NCBI RefSeq assembly: GCF_016863335.1
Contig: NZ_BOOR01000011.1
Span: 1 to 48,592, forward strand
Length of the DNA: 48,592 bases
Origin: Planotetraspora thailandica
GTDB lineage: Bacteria > Actinomycetota > Actinomycetes > Streptosporangiales > Streptosporangiaceae
Direction of reading: 5' to 3'
The notes below the pieces were generated by a model. That model saw only the letters and a list, made by a program, of their open reading frames with translations. It was not told the origin of the DNA and made no database searches. Below, one piece after another: positions 9,495-18,368 of the stretch; position 1 is the stretch's first letter; each line of letters begins with the position of its first letter. The position numbers and the translations under genes are program-made.

Positions 9495-10175
9495 TCAGCG
9501 CCCGGCGTGGTGGCGGCCCTTGGGCTCGGGGACGACCGTCCTGCGGCTCTTGATGACCTCGCGGACGATGGGGATGATCGACAGGAGGATGATCACGAAG
9601 ACGCCCGGGAGGATGTACTTGTCGATGTTCTCGACCTTGGCGCCCAGGAAGTAGCCGAGCAGCAGCAGCGCCTCCACCCAGACGACGCCGCCCAGGGCGT
9701 TCCAGACGAAGAACCGGCGCGCGTCCATCTCGAGGACGCCGGCGACCGGGTTCATGAACGTACGGACGATCGGCATGAAACGTGCGGCCACGACGGCCCT
9801 GGCGGGGCCGAATTTCTCGAAGTAAAACTCGGCCTTCTCGACGTGTTCCTTCTTGAACAGCCGCGAATCAGGCTTCTCGAAGAGCTTCCGCCCGAATCTG
9901 CCCCCGAGAAAATGCCCGAACTGTGCACCCGCTATCGCGGCGAGGGGCGCGAAAACAAGCAGCGTGGGCAGCGAGAGGGGAGCGATCCCCAGCCCCTGGG
10001 CCGCGGCGGCGGTGCTGAAGATCCCCGCAGCGACGAGGAGGGAGTCGCCCGGCAGGAAGAATCCGACGAGCAGTCCTGTTTCGGCAAATATGATGGCGAT
10101 AACGCCGATTGTGGCTACGGGGCCGAGCATGCCCAGCCACCACTTCGGGTCAAGAAGGTCCAAGAGCACGTCCAC
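9495..10175 (-). CDS. DedA-family integral membrane protein
   Basis: The 226-residue protein has four or five hydrophobic segments and the DedA/VTT signature: an N-terminal helix (VATIGVIAIIFAETGL), the reentrant motif LLVGFFLPGDSLL, and the conserved cytosolic arginine block GPARAVVAARFMPIVRTFMNPVAG. DedA proteins are thought to be proton-driven flippases or transporters for phospholipid or undecaprenyl carriers. The C-terminus is basic (KSRRTVVPEPKGRHHAGR). The start at 10175 fits the family's N-terminal LLDLLDPKWW segment. It lies divergent from fba across a 158-bp gap. Confidence 0.93.
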   Translation of the reverse strand: MDVLLDLLDPKWWLGMLGPVATIGVIAIIFAETGLLVGFFLPGDSLLVAAGIFSTAAAAQGLGIAPLSLPTLLVFAPLAAIAGAQFGHFLGGRFGRKLFEKPDSRLFKKEHVEKAEFYFEKFGPARAVVAARFMPIVRTFMNPVAGVLEMDARRFFVWNALGGVVWVEALLLLGYFLGAKVENIDKYILPGVFVIILLSIIPIVREVIKSRRTVVPEPKGRHHAGR

Positions 10176-10333
10176 GGGGTGAGCCTACCCGTCCCATATG
10201 AGATGGGGCTGAGAAGCTGGAGGCCCATTCCCGAGCGAGGGCGGCGAATGGCGGACGCTTCGATGCTTCCCTGACCGGCATGGCCTTGGGGATACTGGCC
10301 ACCGCCGGAACCGTCCAGAAGGAGATGACTTCG

Positions 10334-11356
<1,023 letters not shown>

Positions 11357-11367
11357 GCCCAGATCGG

Positions 11368-11410
11368 AGGGAAACGGGAGATCGGCTGCGTACCGATCTC
11401 CCGTTTCCCT
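11368..11410 (+). terminator. Strong hairpin after fba
   Basis: Two perfectly complementary 18-bp arms (11368-11385 and 11393-11410) flank a 7-base loop, CTGCGTA. There is no T-run, as is common for actinobacterial terminators. It lies 12 bp after the fba stop. Confidence 0.9.
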
Positions 11411-11457
11411 GTCCCCGATCGTTACGGTTTGCGTCTCCTACAGGTAAGACTGTGCTC

Positions 11458-11874
11458 ATGGAAACGCACGAAAACCTCCTCGCCGGTCCGCCGCCGACCC
11501 TGCTGCCGGACAATGCCGAGGCGCGAGACATGCTCCTGGCAGGCGCCATGGCGGCCGACGTGGCCGCGCGCTTCCCCGCCTATTCCGCCGCCTGGGCCGC
11601 GCTGGCCGACGACTACTTCGCGGCCGGGCACGCCGTCACGTCGTACGCGTTCGCCAGGACCGGATATCACCGGGGCCTGGACCAGTTGCGCCGCGCCGGA
11701 TGGAAGGGGCACGGCCCCATCCCCTGGGAGCACGAGCCCAACCAGGGGTTCCTGCGTTGCCTGAACGCGCTGGCCAGGGCCGCTCAGGCGATCGGCGAGA
11801 AGGACGAGGCCGAGCGGTGCTTCCAGTTCCTCCGCGACAGCAGCCCTGCCGCCGTCGAGGAGCTGTCGCGCTGA
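11458..11874 (+). CDS. DUF3151 family protein
   Basis: This 138-residue soluble protein matches the actinobacterial DUF3151 family as I know it: an N-terminal NLLAGPPPTLLP segment, the helical core AAWAALADDYFAAGHAVTSYAFARTGYHRGLDQLRRAGWKG, and the conserved WEHEPNQGFLRCLNALARAA. The helices look tetratricopeptide-like. No catalytic residues or function are known to me. The ATG at 11458 is preferred over the GTG at 11452. It is separated from fba by a strong terminator and followed by another hairpin, so it is probably transcribed alone. Its place between fba and purA is conserved in many actinobacteria. Confidence 0.88.
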   Translation: METHENLLAGPPPTLLPDNAEARDMLLAGAMAADVAARFPAYSAAWAALADDYFAAGHAVTSYAFARTGYHRGLDQLRRAGWKGHGPIPWEHEPNQGFLRCLNALARAAQAIGEKDEAERCFQFLRDSSPAAVEELSR

Positions 11875-11884
11875 CCTGACGGCC

Positions 11885-11915
11885 GTCACCGGTACGGCCG
11901 GGCCGTACCGGTGAC
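11885..11915 (+). terminator. Perfect hairpin after the DUF3151 gene
   Basis: Arms 11885-11899 and 11901-11915 are exact complements (GTCACCGGTACGGCC), with effectively no loop beyond the central bases. It begins 11 bp after the stop codon. Confidence 0.85.
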
Positions 11916-12026
11916 GCGGGCGCAGGAGGCGATCTCATGGGACTCGTGGTAATCGCCGCTGGGACTCTCCCGGGACCGGGAGATCCCACTGGGCCGAATG
12001 CTCAGGTAGTCTCAGTTTGCAAGAGG

Positions 12027-12060
12027 CCCCTGTCGCGCTTGCGCCAGGGGTTTTCGTTTT
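12027..12060 (+). terminator. Intrinsic terminator-like hairpin in the purA leader
   Basis: A stem of CCCCTG (12027-12032) with CAGGGG (12045-12050) encloses a smaller CGC/GCG stem with loop GCTT. It is followed directly by TTTTCGTTTT (12051-12060). The purA ATG is only 18 bp downstream. A true T-tract is rare in so GC-rich a genome, so it is notable. It could end upstream transcription or act as an attenuator if purA transcripts start before it. Confidence 0.7.
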
Positions 12061-12078
12061 GTGCGCGGGAGTAAGACC

Positions 12079-13362
12079 ATGCCGGCTGTCGTTCTCGTGG
12101 GTGCCCAATGGGGCGATGAGGGCAAAGGAAAGGCCACCGACCTGCTCGGCGGAGACGTCGACTACGTGGTCCGCTACCAGGGTGGCAACAACGCGGGCCA
12201 CACCGTGGTGATCGGGGACCAGAAGTACGCGCTGCATCTGCTGCCCACGGGGGTGCTATCCCCTGACGTCGTGCCGGTGATCGGCAACGGCGTCGTCATC
12301 GACCCCGGCGTGCTGCTGAGCGAGATCGACGGGCTGGCGGCGCGGGGGATCGACAGCGACCGCCTGCTGATCTCGGCCAACGCGCACCTGATCATGCCCC
12401 ACCACAAGGCGATCGACAAGGTCAGCGAGCGGTTCCTGGGCAAGGCCAAGATCGGTACGACGGGCCGGGGCATCGGTCCCGCCTACGGCGACAAGATCTA
12501 CCGCGTCGGCATCCGCGTGCAGGACCTCCTCGACCCCGGCATCCTCGGCCAGAAGATCGAGGCGGCGCTTGCGGAGAAGAACCAGATCCTCACCAAGATC
12601 TACAACCGCCGCGGCCTCGAGGCGGCCAAGGTCCTCGACGAGTACCTCGGTTACGCCGAGCGGCTGCGCCCGCACATCACCGACACCTCGCTGGTGCTGA
12701 GCAAGGCGCTGGACGAGGGCAAGGTCGTGCTCCTCGAAGGCGGCCAGGGCACGCTGCTCGACATCGACCACGGCACCTACCCGTTCGTGACGTCGAGCTC
12801 CCCGACCTCGGGCGGCGCGTGCGCCGGGTCGGGCATCCCGCCGAACCGCCTCACCCGGGTCATCGGCATCCTCAAGGCGTACACGACCCGCGTGGGATCC
12901 GGCCCGTTCCCCACCGAACTGCTCGACGAGCAGGGCGAGTGGCTGCGCCAGACCGGAGGCGAGTACGGCGTGACCACCGGTCGCAACCGCCGCTGCGGCT
13001 GGTTCGACGCGGTCATCGCGCGGTACGCCACCCGGATCAACGGGGTCACCGACTTCTTCCTGACCAAGCTCGACGTGCTGTCCGGCCTCGAGCGCATCCC
13101 GGTGTGCGTCGCCTACGACGTGGACGGGACTCGGCACGAGGAGATCCCGATGACGCAGACCGAGTTCCACCACGCCACGCCGATCTACGAGGAACTGCCC
13201 GGCTGGCAGGAGGACATCTCCAGCGCCAAGACCTTCGACGACCTGCCGCCCAACGCGCAGTCGTACGTCAAGGCCCTGGAAAAGATGAGCGGCGCCCCGA
13301 TCTCCGCCATCGGCGTCGGCCCCGGCCGTACGCAGACCCTGCAGATCCGGTCTCTCCTGTGA
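12079..13362 (+). CDS. purA: Adenylosuccinate synthetase
   Basis: The 427-residue enzyme joins IMP and aspartate using GTP, the first committed step to AMP. The N-terminal phosphate loop and catalytic Asp/His are present ([24 protein letters not shown]), as are the IMP-binding [11 protein letters not shown], the [21 protein letters not shown] signature and the base-recognition [14 protein letters not shown]. Length is normal. The ATG at 12079 follows a GGGAG site at 12067-12071. A terminator-like hairpin with a T-tract lies immediately upstream and may regulate expression. The other purine genes in the window, purD and purC, are 5 kb away. Confidence 0.97.
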   Translation: MPAVVLVGAQWGDEGKGKATDLLGGDVDYVVRYQGGNNAGHTVVIGDQKYALHLLPTGVLSPDVVPVIGNGVVIDPGVLLSEIDGLAARGIDSDRLLISANAHLIMPHHKAIDKVSERFLGKAKIGTTGRGIGPAYGDKIYRVGIRVQDLLDPGILGQKIEAALAEKNQILTKIYNRRGLEAAKVLDEYLGYAERLRPHITDTSLVLSKALDEGKVVLLEGGQGTLLDIDHGTYPFVTSSSPTSGGACAGSGIPPNRLTRVIGILKAYTTRVGSGPFPTELLDEQGEWLRQTGGEYGVTTGRNRRCGWFDAVIARYATRINGVTDFFLTKLDVLSGLERIPVCVAYDVDGTRHEEIPMTQTEFHHATPIYEELPGWQEDISSAKTFDDLPPNAQSYVKALEKMSGAPISAIGVGPGRTQTLQIRSLL

Positions 13363-13464
13363 TTTCCGGGGCGGCATGTGCCGTACGGGATGATTTGCGG
13401 GCATGCACGCCGGTGACCGGGAGATGCCCGGGGATGAGCGGCCGAGACAGTAAGGTACGCCGTT

Positions 13465-14391
13465 GTGCACGGATACGTTGAGCTACACGGTCACCGGGGG
13501 GCGCGCGGCCTGAGGCCGGAGAACACGCTTCCCGGTCTCGCATTCGCCCTGGAGCTCGGGGTCGACGCCCTGGAGTTCGACGTGGCCATGTCTGCCGACG
13601 GGCAGCTCGTGCTCACCCACGACCTGCTCGTCTCCCCGGTGACCAGCGCGGACACCGGAATGGCCACGCCGGACGACGAGATGTTCCCCTACGTGGGCAA
13701 GCCGATCAACTCGCTTACGCTCGCGCAGTTGCGCAAGCTGGACGTCGGCGTACGGCTCCCGCAACGCCCGGACGACCCCTTCGCGCTCACGCAGGTGCCG
13801 CTCCCCGACACCCGGATGCCCACGCTCGGCGCCGTGCTCGGCCTGATCGGCGCTCTCGGCGCGGACCGTGTCCGGCTCAACGTCGAGCTGAAGTCGAACC
13901 CCACCCGCCCCGACCTGTCCGGCGACCCCGTCGCGTTCACCGAGCTGGTGGTCAAGGAGCTCGACAAGCACGACAAGCTCGCCCGGGCGTCGATCCTCAG
14001 CTTCGACTGGCATGTCCTGCAGGCCGCCGAGCATCTGGTCGACCGGCGGTTCGCGTTGATCGAGCGGGTCAGCATGAAGCCGGAGTGGATGTCCGGGCTC
14101 GACCTGGCCGACTTCGACGGCGACATCCCCGCCGCCGCGGCGGCCGTCGGTGCCACGACGCTCTCCCCTGACCGCGAACTGGTCGACGAGGCACTCATGG
14201 CGAGCGCGTCCCTGCGCGGCATGCCCGTCGCCGTGTGGACGGTCAACGACCCGGAGGAGGCGTCCCGGCTGATCGACATGGGCGCCTCGGCGATCGTCAC
14301 CGACTATCCCGACCGCATGCGCCGCCTGTGGAAGGACCGCGGTCTCCCCCTGCCAGAACCGGTTCGGCCGCTCCGGCACGTCGACGCCTGA
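13465..14391 (+). CDS. Glycerophosphodiester phosphodiesterase
   Basis: This 308-residue GDPD-family protein hydrolyses glycerophosphodiesters to glycerol 3-phosphate and an alcohol. The catalytic signature is complete: HGHRGARGLRPENT at the N-terminus, then ALEFDVAMSADGQLVLTHD supplying the metal-binding Glu/Asp and the catalytic His. The C-terminal VAVWTVNDPEEASRLIDMGASAIVTDYPD is typical. There is no signal peptide, so it is probably cytosolic. The start is a GTG at 13465, preceded by a weak TAAGG site. A perfect bidirectional hairpin separates it from the convergent ferredoxin gene. Confidence 0.93.
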   Translation: MHGYVELHGHRGARGLRPENTLPGLAFALELGVDALEFDVAMSADGQLVLTHDLLVSPVTSADTGMATPDDEMFPYVGKPINSLTLAQLRKLDVGVRLPQRPDDPFALTQVPLPDTRMPTLGAVLGLIGALGADRVRLNVELKSNPTRPDLSGDPVAFTELVVKELDKHDKLARASILSFDWHVLQAAEHLVDRRFALIERVSMKPEWMSGLDLADFDGDIPAAAAAVGATTLSPDRELVDEALMASASLRGMPVAVWTVNDPEEASRLIDMGASAIVTDYPDRMRRLWKDRGLPLPEPVRPLRHVDA

Positions 14392-14398
14392 CCTCGGT

Positions 14399-14425
14399 CT
14401 CCCGTACGGCCAGGCCGTACGGGAG
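14399..14425. terminator. Bidirectional hairpin between GDPD and ferredoxin genes
   Basis: Arms CTCCCGTACGGCC (14399-14411) and its exact complement (14413-14425) surround a single A. It lies between convergent genes and could serve both. Confidence 0.88.
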
Positions 14426-14432
14426 AGGCGGG

Positions 14433-14627
14433 TCACTCCTCGAGGGACAGCGCTCCGGACGGGCAGAGCTGGACCGCCCGGCGCGCCGCGGCCTCGCGCG
14501 ACGCGGGCGGCTCGGGCTGGAGCAGCACGACGGTGCCGTCCTCCTCACTCTGGTCGAAGACCTCGGGGGCGGTGAGCGCGCACATGCCCGCGCCCACACA
14601 GACCCCGGTGTCAGCCTTGATCTTCAT
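14433..14627 (-). CDS. Small [3Fe-4S]-type ferredoxin, P450 redox partner
   Basis: This 64-residue protein has Cys10 and Cys16 in CVGAGMC and Cys55 in QLCPSGAL. The middle cysteine of the usual CxxCxxC motif is missing, which is the hallmark of [3Fe-4S] ferredoxins that feed actinobacterial cytochromes P450. The start at 14627 has a strong GGGAGGAAACAC ribosome-binding site; the longer open frame upstream overlaps the P450 gene and is not real. It lies 26 bp after the P450 stop, so the two form a transcription unit. It would pass electrons from a ferredoxin reductase encoded elsewhere. Confidence 0.93.
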   Translation of the reverse strand: MKIKADTGVCVGAGMCALTAPEVFDQSEEDGTVVLLQPEPPASREAAARRAVQLCPSGALSLEE

Positions 14628-14653
14628 TGTGTTTCCTCCCCCCGACAGTGCGC

Positions 14654-15853
14654 TCACCAGGTGACCGGCAGCCGGTGCACCCCGTAGATGGACATGTCCG
14701 AGCGCATCGGGACGTCCTGCGGTGGTACGGCCAGGCGCAGACCGGGGAAGCGCCGCAGGAGCGCCGGGTAGGCGATGCGCATCTCGGTCCTGGCGAGCTG
14801 CTGGCCCAGGCACTGGTGCACACCGTGGCCGAACGTGAGATGACCGTGCGCGGATCGGGTGACGTCGAGGGTCTCGGAGTCGCCGAACTTCTCCGGGTCG
14901 CGGTTGGCCACGGCGGCCGCGATGGTCACCACCTCGCCCGCCCTGATCAGGTGGCCGTCCAGGTCGACGTCTTCCAGCGCGGTCCGCATCGGCCCGATGT
15001 GGATGATGGTCAGGTAGCGCAGCAGCTCCTCGACCGCGTTCTCCACCACCGCCGGGTCGTCGCGCACAGCCGCGAGCTGCCGGGGGTTCGTCAGCAGCGC
15101 GAACGTGCCGAGGCCCAGCATGTTGGCGGTCGTCTCATGGCCGGCGACGAGCAGCAGCAGCCCTACCCCGGCCAGCTCCTCGTCGTCTAGCTCGCCGCCT
15201 TCGACCAGGCCGCCGAGCAGATCGTCGGTCGGTTCGGCGCGCTTGCGCTTGATGAGGGCACGCAGGTAGTCGAGGAGGTCGTCGATCGCGGCCCGGATCT
15301 GCTCGGGCGTCGACTGGAGGTTCAGCATCACGGCGGAGTCGGCGTGGAACCTCTCCCTGTCGTCGTACGGCACACCGAGCAGTTCGCAGATCACGAGCGA
15401 GGGGATGGGCAGGGCGAAGGACTGCACGAGATCGAGCGGGCCGCCCTCACGCTCCATGGCGTCCAGCCGGTCCTCGGTGATCTGCGCGATCCGGGGTTCG
15501 AGCTGCTTCATCCGGCGCACGGTGAACTGGCCCGTCAGCAGCCGCCGGAACCTGGTGTGTTCCGGCGGGTCCATGCGGAGGAAGAATCCGGGCTGCTTCC
15601 GGATCTCCTGAAGATTGATCAGCCGCTGCTGGATCGGCGGGTGGAGGAGCTCCGGACGGGTGCTGAACGAGGGGTGGGCGAGCACGGCACGGGCCAGAGC
15701 CCACCCGGTGATCAGCCAGCCCTCATGACCGTCCGCGTAGATCATCCGGTGGATGGGCAGCTCCTCGCGGGCCCGGGTCAGCTCGTCGGGCGGGTCGAAG
15801 GGGCGCTCACGAGCAGTCGTGTACGTCATCAGGCCCGGTGTCGCCTCTGTCAT
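14654..15853 (-). CDS. Cytochrome P450 monooxygenase
   Basis: The 399-residue soluble bacterial P450 has all key motifs: I-helix oxygen-activation AGHETTAN, K-helix EELLRYL (ExxR), and the heme loop FGHGVHQCLGQQLAR with axial ligand Cys348. The C-helix region HTRFRRLLTGQFTVRRMKQLEP is of the sort seen in CYP105- and CYP107-like families. The substrate cannot be read from the sequence. A dedicated ferredoxin follows and a TetR regulator is divergent, with a palindrome between them. That arrangement suggests a substrate-inducible oxidation or xenobiotic module. No biosynthetic genes adjoin it. Confidence 0.95.
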   Translation of the reverse strand: MTEATPGLMTYTTARERPFDPPDELTRAREELPIHRMIYADGHEGWLITGWALARAVLAHPSFSTRPELLHPPIQQRLINLQEIRKQPGFFLRMDPPEHTRFRRLLTGQFTVRRMKQLEPRIAQITEDRLDAMEREGGPLDLVQSFALPIPSLVICELLGVPYDDRERFHADSAVMLNLQSTPEQIRAAIDDLLDYLRALIKRKRAEPTDDLLGGLVEGGELDDEELAGVGLLLLVAGHETTANMLGLGTFALLTNPRQLAAVRDDPAVVENAVEELLRYLTIIHIGPMRTALEDVDLDGHLIRAGEVVTIAAAVANRDPEKFGDSETLDVTRSAHGHLTFGHGVHQCLGQQLARTEMRIAYPALLRRFPGLRLAVPPQDVPMRSDMSIYGVHRLPVTW

Positions 15854-15905
15854 GACTCGCTCCTTGTCTGCTTGTCAGGCTCCTTCCACACATAACATCA
15901 TTCGG

Positions 15906-15917
15906 TGCAAATTTGCA
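15906..15917. promoter_or_regulatory. Candidate TetR operator between P450 and regulator genes
   Basis: TGCAAATTTGCA is a perfect 12-bp palindrome in the 104-bp gap between the divergent P450 and TetR genes. It sits in an AT-rich stretch, 41 bp before the TetR ATG and 53 bp before the P450 start, placed to control both. Confidence 0.6.
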
Positions 15918-15957
15918 ATGGATGAAAAAATGATTTGAATGTCGTAAAGTTCGAGCT

Positions 15958-16569
15958 ATGAGCGATGTGCTGGGCTTACGCGAGCGCAAGAAGCTCCGCA
16001 CCAGGCGAGCGCTGATCGAGGCCGCCCTTCGCCTGTTCCAGGAGAAGGGATACGAGGAGTCGACGATCGCCGAGATCGCCGCGGCCGCGGACGTCTCGAC
16101 CAGGACGTTCTTCAGCTACTTCGCCGGCAAGGAGGACGTCGTCTTCTTCGACGGCCAGGCGAGGGTCGACGCCGCGCTCAAGATGATCGCCGAACGCAGA
16201 GCCGGGGAGAGCGTCGTCGACCTGCTGCTGCGGGTCACCAGCCACAGCCTCGACACCGTCTCCGATGCCGACCTGACGGTCGAGCTGACCCCCGCCCGCC
16301 GCCATCTGATGATGACGGTGCCCGCTCTCCGTGCGCGCGGCCTGCACCTGCTGTATGAGACGCAGCGGAGGCTGGCCGAGGCCCTGCACCTGGCCTACGC
16401 GGACGAACTCGACCCGATCGAGGCCGCCGCCGCGATCGGCTCCGTCATGGGCGCCGCCCACCTCGCCACGATGATCTGCACCGACAGGGGCGAGACCCCC
16501 GAGCAGGTGTGGGCCGCGGGCAGGCGCGCCATGGAGATCGCGATCCGCGGCCTCGGCTCGATCGGCTGA
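15958..16569 (+). CDS. TetR-family transcriptional regulator
   Basis: This 203-residue regulator has an N-terminal TetR DNA-binding domain (residues 9-60): RTRRALIEAALRLFQEKGYEES, then the HTH TIAEIAAAADVSTRTFFSYFAGKEDVV. The C-terminal ligand domain is helical and typical in size (PLRR-like TetR_C type). It is divergent from the P450-ferredoxin unit and most likely represses it and itself through the palindrome at 15906-15917. Its stop lies 8 bp from the convergent corA stop. Confidence 0.92.
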   Translation: MSDVLGLRERKKLRTRRALIEAALRLFQEKGYEESTIAEIAAAADVSTRTFFSYFAGKEDVVFFDGQARVDAALKMIAERRAGESVVDLLLRVTSHSLDTVSDADLTVELTPARRHLMMTVPALRARGLHLLYETQRRLAEALHLAYADELDPIEAAAAIGSVMGAAHLATMICTDRGETPEQVWAAGRRAMEIAIRGLGSIG

Positions 16570-16577
16570 CTCTCCGG

Positions 16578-17702
16578 TCAGAGCCAGCCGTTGCGGCGGA
16601 ACGCGCGGTGCAGCAGCGTGCACGCGACGACCATGACGCCGATGACCACGGGATAGCCGTAGACGGCCCTCAGCTCGGGCATGTGATCGAAGTTCATCCC
16701 GTAAATGCCGGCGATCATCGTCGGCACCGAGATGATCGCGACCCAGGACGAGATCTTGCGCATGTCCTCGTTGGCCAGGGCGTTCGAGCGGGCGAGCGCC
16801 GCCTGGAGGATGGAGTCGGACAGCTCGTTCGACGCCTGCACCTGCTCGCACACCCGGGACAGGTGGTCGCCGACGTCGCGGAAGTACTCCCGCATCTCCG
16901 ACGGGATCATGCGGCGCTGGGGCAGCGCGTTGAACGGGGTCTGCAAGGGGGCGACGGCCCGCTTGAGCTCGAGCATCTCGCGCTTGAGCTGGTAGATGCG
17001 GTTGATGTCGCGCGAGCTCACCTCGGCGAAGACGGCGGCCTCGACCTCTTCCAGCTCAGCCTGCATGAGGTCAGCGACCTGGAGGTATTTGTCGACGACG
17101 TGGTCGGCGATCGCGTGGAGCACGCCCGTGGGACCCCGGCCCAGCAGCTTGGGCTTGTCCTCGAGCTTCTCCCTGACGTCGGAGAGCGCGCCGTGCCTGC
17201 CGTGCCGTACGGTCACGACGAAGTCGGGGCCAACGAAGATCATGATCTCGCCGGTGCCGATGATCTCGCTGGTCGCGGTCAGGGCCTCATGGTCGAGGAA
17301 GGCCACGGTCTTGAGCACGACGAACAGGGAGTCTCCGTAGCGCTCCACCTTCGGGCGCTGGTGGGCCTTGATCGCGTCTTCGACCGCAAGGGGGTGCAGG
17401 CCGAAGGTCTCGGCGAGCCACTCGACCTCGGGGGCGGCGGGCTCGTGCAGGCCGACCCAGACGTACGCGTCGGACACGGGGCTGCCGGTGTTGTGCTCGC
17501 GGACGAGGGAGATGGCCTCGGCGATGCCGGGAGCCTCGACCTTCTTGCCGCTGATGTACGCGCCGAACTCGACGAGGGACTTGCTCGGGGGTACGCAGGA
17601 GGTCGTCAACGCGTCAGGCTTAGTGATCACGGACGTGTCGATACGAGTTGGGACAACACGGCCGTTTCGGGTGATGCGGGGGAAAATCGCTGAAGAGCGC
17701 AT
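16578..17702 (-). CDS. corA: CorA-family magnesium/cobalt transporter
   Basis: This 374-residue protein has the large acidic cytosolic N-terminal domain and the two C-terminal membrane helices of CorA. The selectivity signature YGMNFDHMPEL is present (GMN at 335-337). The long helix before it (QTPFNALPQRRMIPSEMREYFRDVGDHL) matches the willow helices. The C-terminus is basic (HRAFRRNGWL), as in CorA. Channels of this type import Mg2+ and form pentamers. The first 40 residues are less conserved, so the start at 17702 is likely but not certain. A 666-bp intergenic region with the A1 repeat array separates it from divergent purD. Confidence 0.93.
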   Translation of the reverse strand: MRSSAIFPRITRNGRVVPTRIDTSVITKPDALTTSCVPPSKSLVEFGAYISGKKVEAPGIAEAISLVREHNTGSPVSDAYVWVGLHEPAAPEVEWLAETFGLHPLAVEDAIKAHQRPKVERYGDSLFVVLKTVAFLDHEALTATSEIIGTGEIMIFVGPDFVVTVRHGRHGALSDVREKLEDKPKLLGRGPTGVLHAIADHVVDKYLQVADLMQAELEEVEAAVFAEVSSRDINRIYQLKREMLELKRAVAPLQTPFNALPQRRMIPSEMREYFRDVGDHLSRVCEQVQASNELSDSILQAALARSNALANEDMRKISSWVAIISVPTMIAGIYGMNFDHMPELRAVYGYPVVIGVMVVACTLLHRAFRRNGWL

Positions 17703-17809
17703 GGCGGTCCCTTCCCGCCCGAGTCAGCACGCTCTCCGCGCGACGTAATGTCACCCCTTTATCAAGGCGTGAGCTGCCCCTCGGGCTCAGTTGTGAAGTG
17801 GTCGGGAGT

Positions 17810-17828
17810 GCGCACGTCGCACGTGCGC
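17810..17828. promoter_or_regulatory. Inverted repeat upstream of corA
   Basis: GCGCACGT (17810-17817) and its complement ACGTGCGC (17821-17828) are separated by CGC. It lies about 110 bp upstream of the corA start in a long gap and may be an operator for corA. The rest of 17703-17957 shows no coding signal. Confidence 0.45.
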
Positions 17829-17957
17829 GAGCACGTACTAACGGGATCACCAGAATTCATCCCGAACCACCTCCAATCACCACGAGAGGGGACGAAGCCT
17901 ACCTAAGCTACCACAAACGGAGTTGCCCGGCCTTTTGAGAGTACCCCACCCATCCGC

Positions 17958-18308
17958 GTGATCATGCAGAAGTTCGAGGAGATACCAGACGAGCTGCCCC
18001 ACCCCTGGGGGTGATCATGCAGAAGTTCGCAAGCCTGCCGTACGAGCTGGGGAAACTCGTTTCGTGATCATGCAGAAGTTCGAGAATCCATGGGCCGACC
18101 TGCGCTTACGTCATTCGTGATCATGCACTTAAGCAGAAGTGCATGATCACGAACCTGAACCACCCAGGTCAGACGGCATGTCATCGAACTTCTGCATGAT
18201 CACGACTTCTGTTTCCGCAGGCCACGGTCATGTTCTACGAACTTCTGCATGATCACCTCCAGAGTTGGGGGAGGTCAGGGCCCTGCCCACGAACTTCTGC
18301 ATGATCAC
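17958..18308. repeat. Array A1: mirrored 53-bp repeat array upstream of purD
   Basis: Three forward copies of GTGATCATGCAGAAGTTCG start at 17958, 18011 and 18064. A central palindrome occupies 18117-18150. Three reverse copies lie at 18185-18203, 18238-18256 and 18290-18308. All six outer copies are exact. Steps are 53 bp throughout except the last (52). An 8-bp second motif lies mid-spacer: CGAGCTGC (17990), CGAGCTGG (18043) and CGACCTGC (18096) on the left, and CCAGGTCA (18164) on the right of the centre, each exactly 13 bp from both neighbouring elements. The remaining two right-hand spacers have weaker versions. Other spacer bases are unrelated, and left and right spacers do not pair. The array ends 60 bp before the purD start. 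Confidence 0.97.
18117..18150. repeat. Central palindrome of array A1
   Basis: Arms GTGATCATGCACTT (18117-18130) and AAGTGCATGATCAC (18137-18150) are exact complements around the 6-base loop AAGCAG. The arms keep the GTGATCATGCA head of the 19-bp motif but diverge after it. Confidence 0.95.
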
Positions 18309-18309
18309 G

Positions 18310-18330
18310 CCCAAGGTTGAGGTCCTTGGG
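18310..18330. repeat. Terminal inverted repeat of array A1 before purD
   Basis: CCCAAGG (18310-18316) and CCTTGGG (18324-18330) flank TTGAGGT. CCCAAGG directly follows the last array motif and is the same terminal sequence as at the ends of A2 and A3. It lies 39 bp before the purD ATG and could form a small hairpin in its leader. Confidence 0.7.
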
Positions 18331-18368
18331 GTGAGGGGAGGGGGCGTGCGGGGACGAGGCACGGGACA

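Noticed and set aside
12256-13470. 404-codon minus-strand frame opposite purA
   Set aside because: purA is unambiguous on the plus strand and the antisense product has no recognisable domain.
14399-14425. CCGTACGG-type palindromes as operators
   Set aside because: CGTACGG is very frequent in coding and non-coding DNA throughout the window, so single occurrences carry no weight; here the long perfect arms fit a terminator.
17703-17957. Magnesium (M-box) riboswitch before corA
   Set aside because: I could not find the conserved helices; only a short inverted repeat is visible.
17958-18308. CRISPR array
   Set aside because: The 19-bp repeats with 34-bp spacers look superficially similar, but repeats reverse orientation at a central palindrome, spacers share a conserved 8-mer in register, and no cas gene is in the window.
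17958-18308. One giant RNA hairpin or attenuator
   Set aside because: Only the motifs are complementary across the centre; the left and right spacers do not pair when compared in detail.
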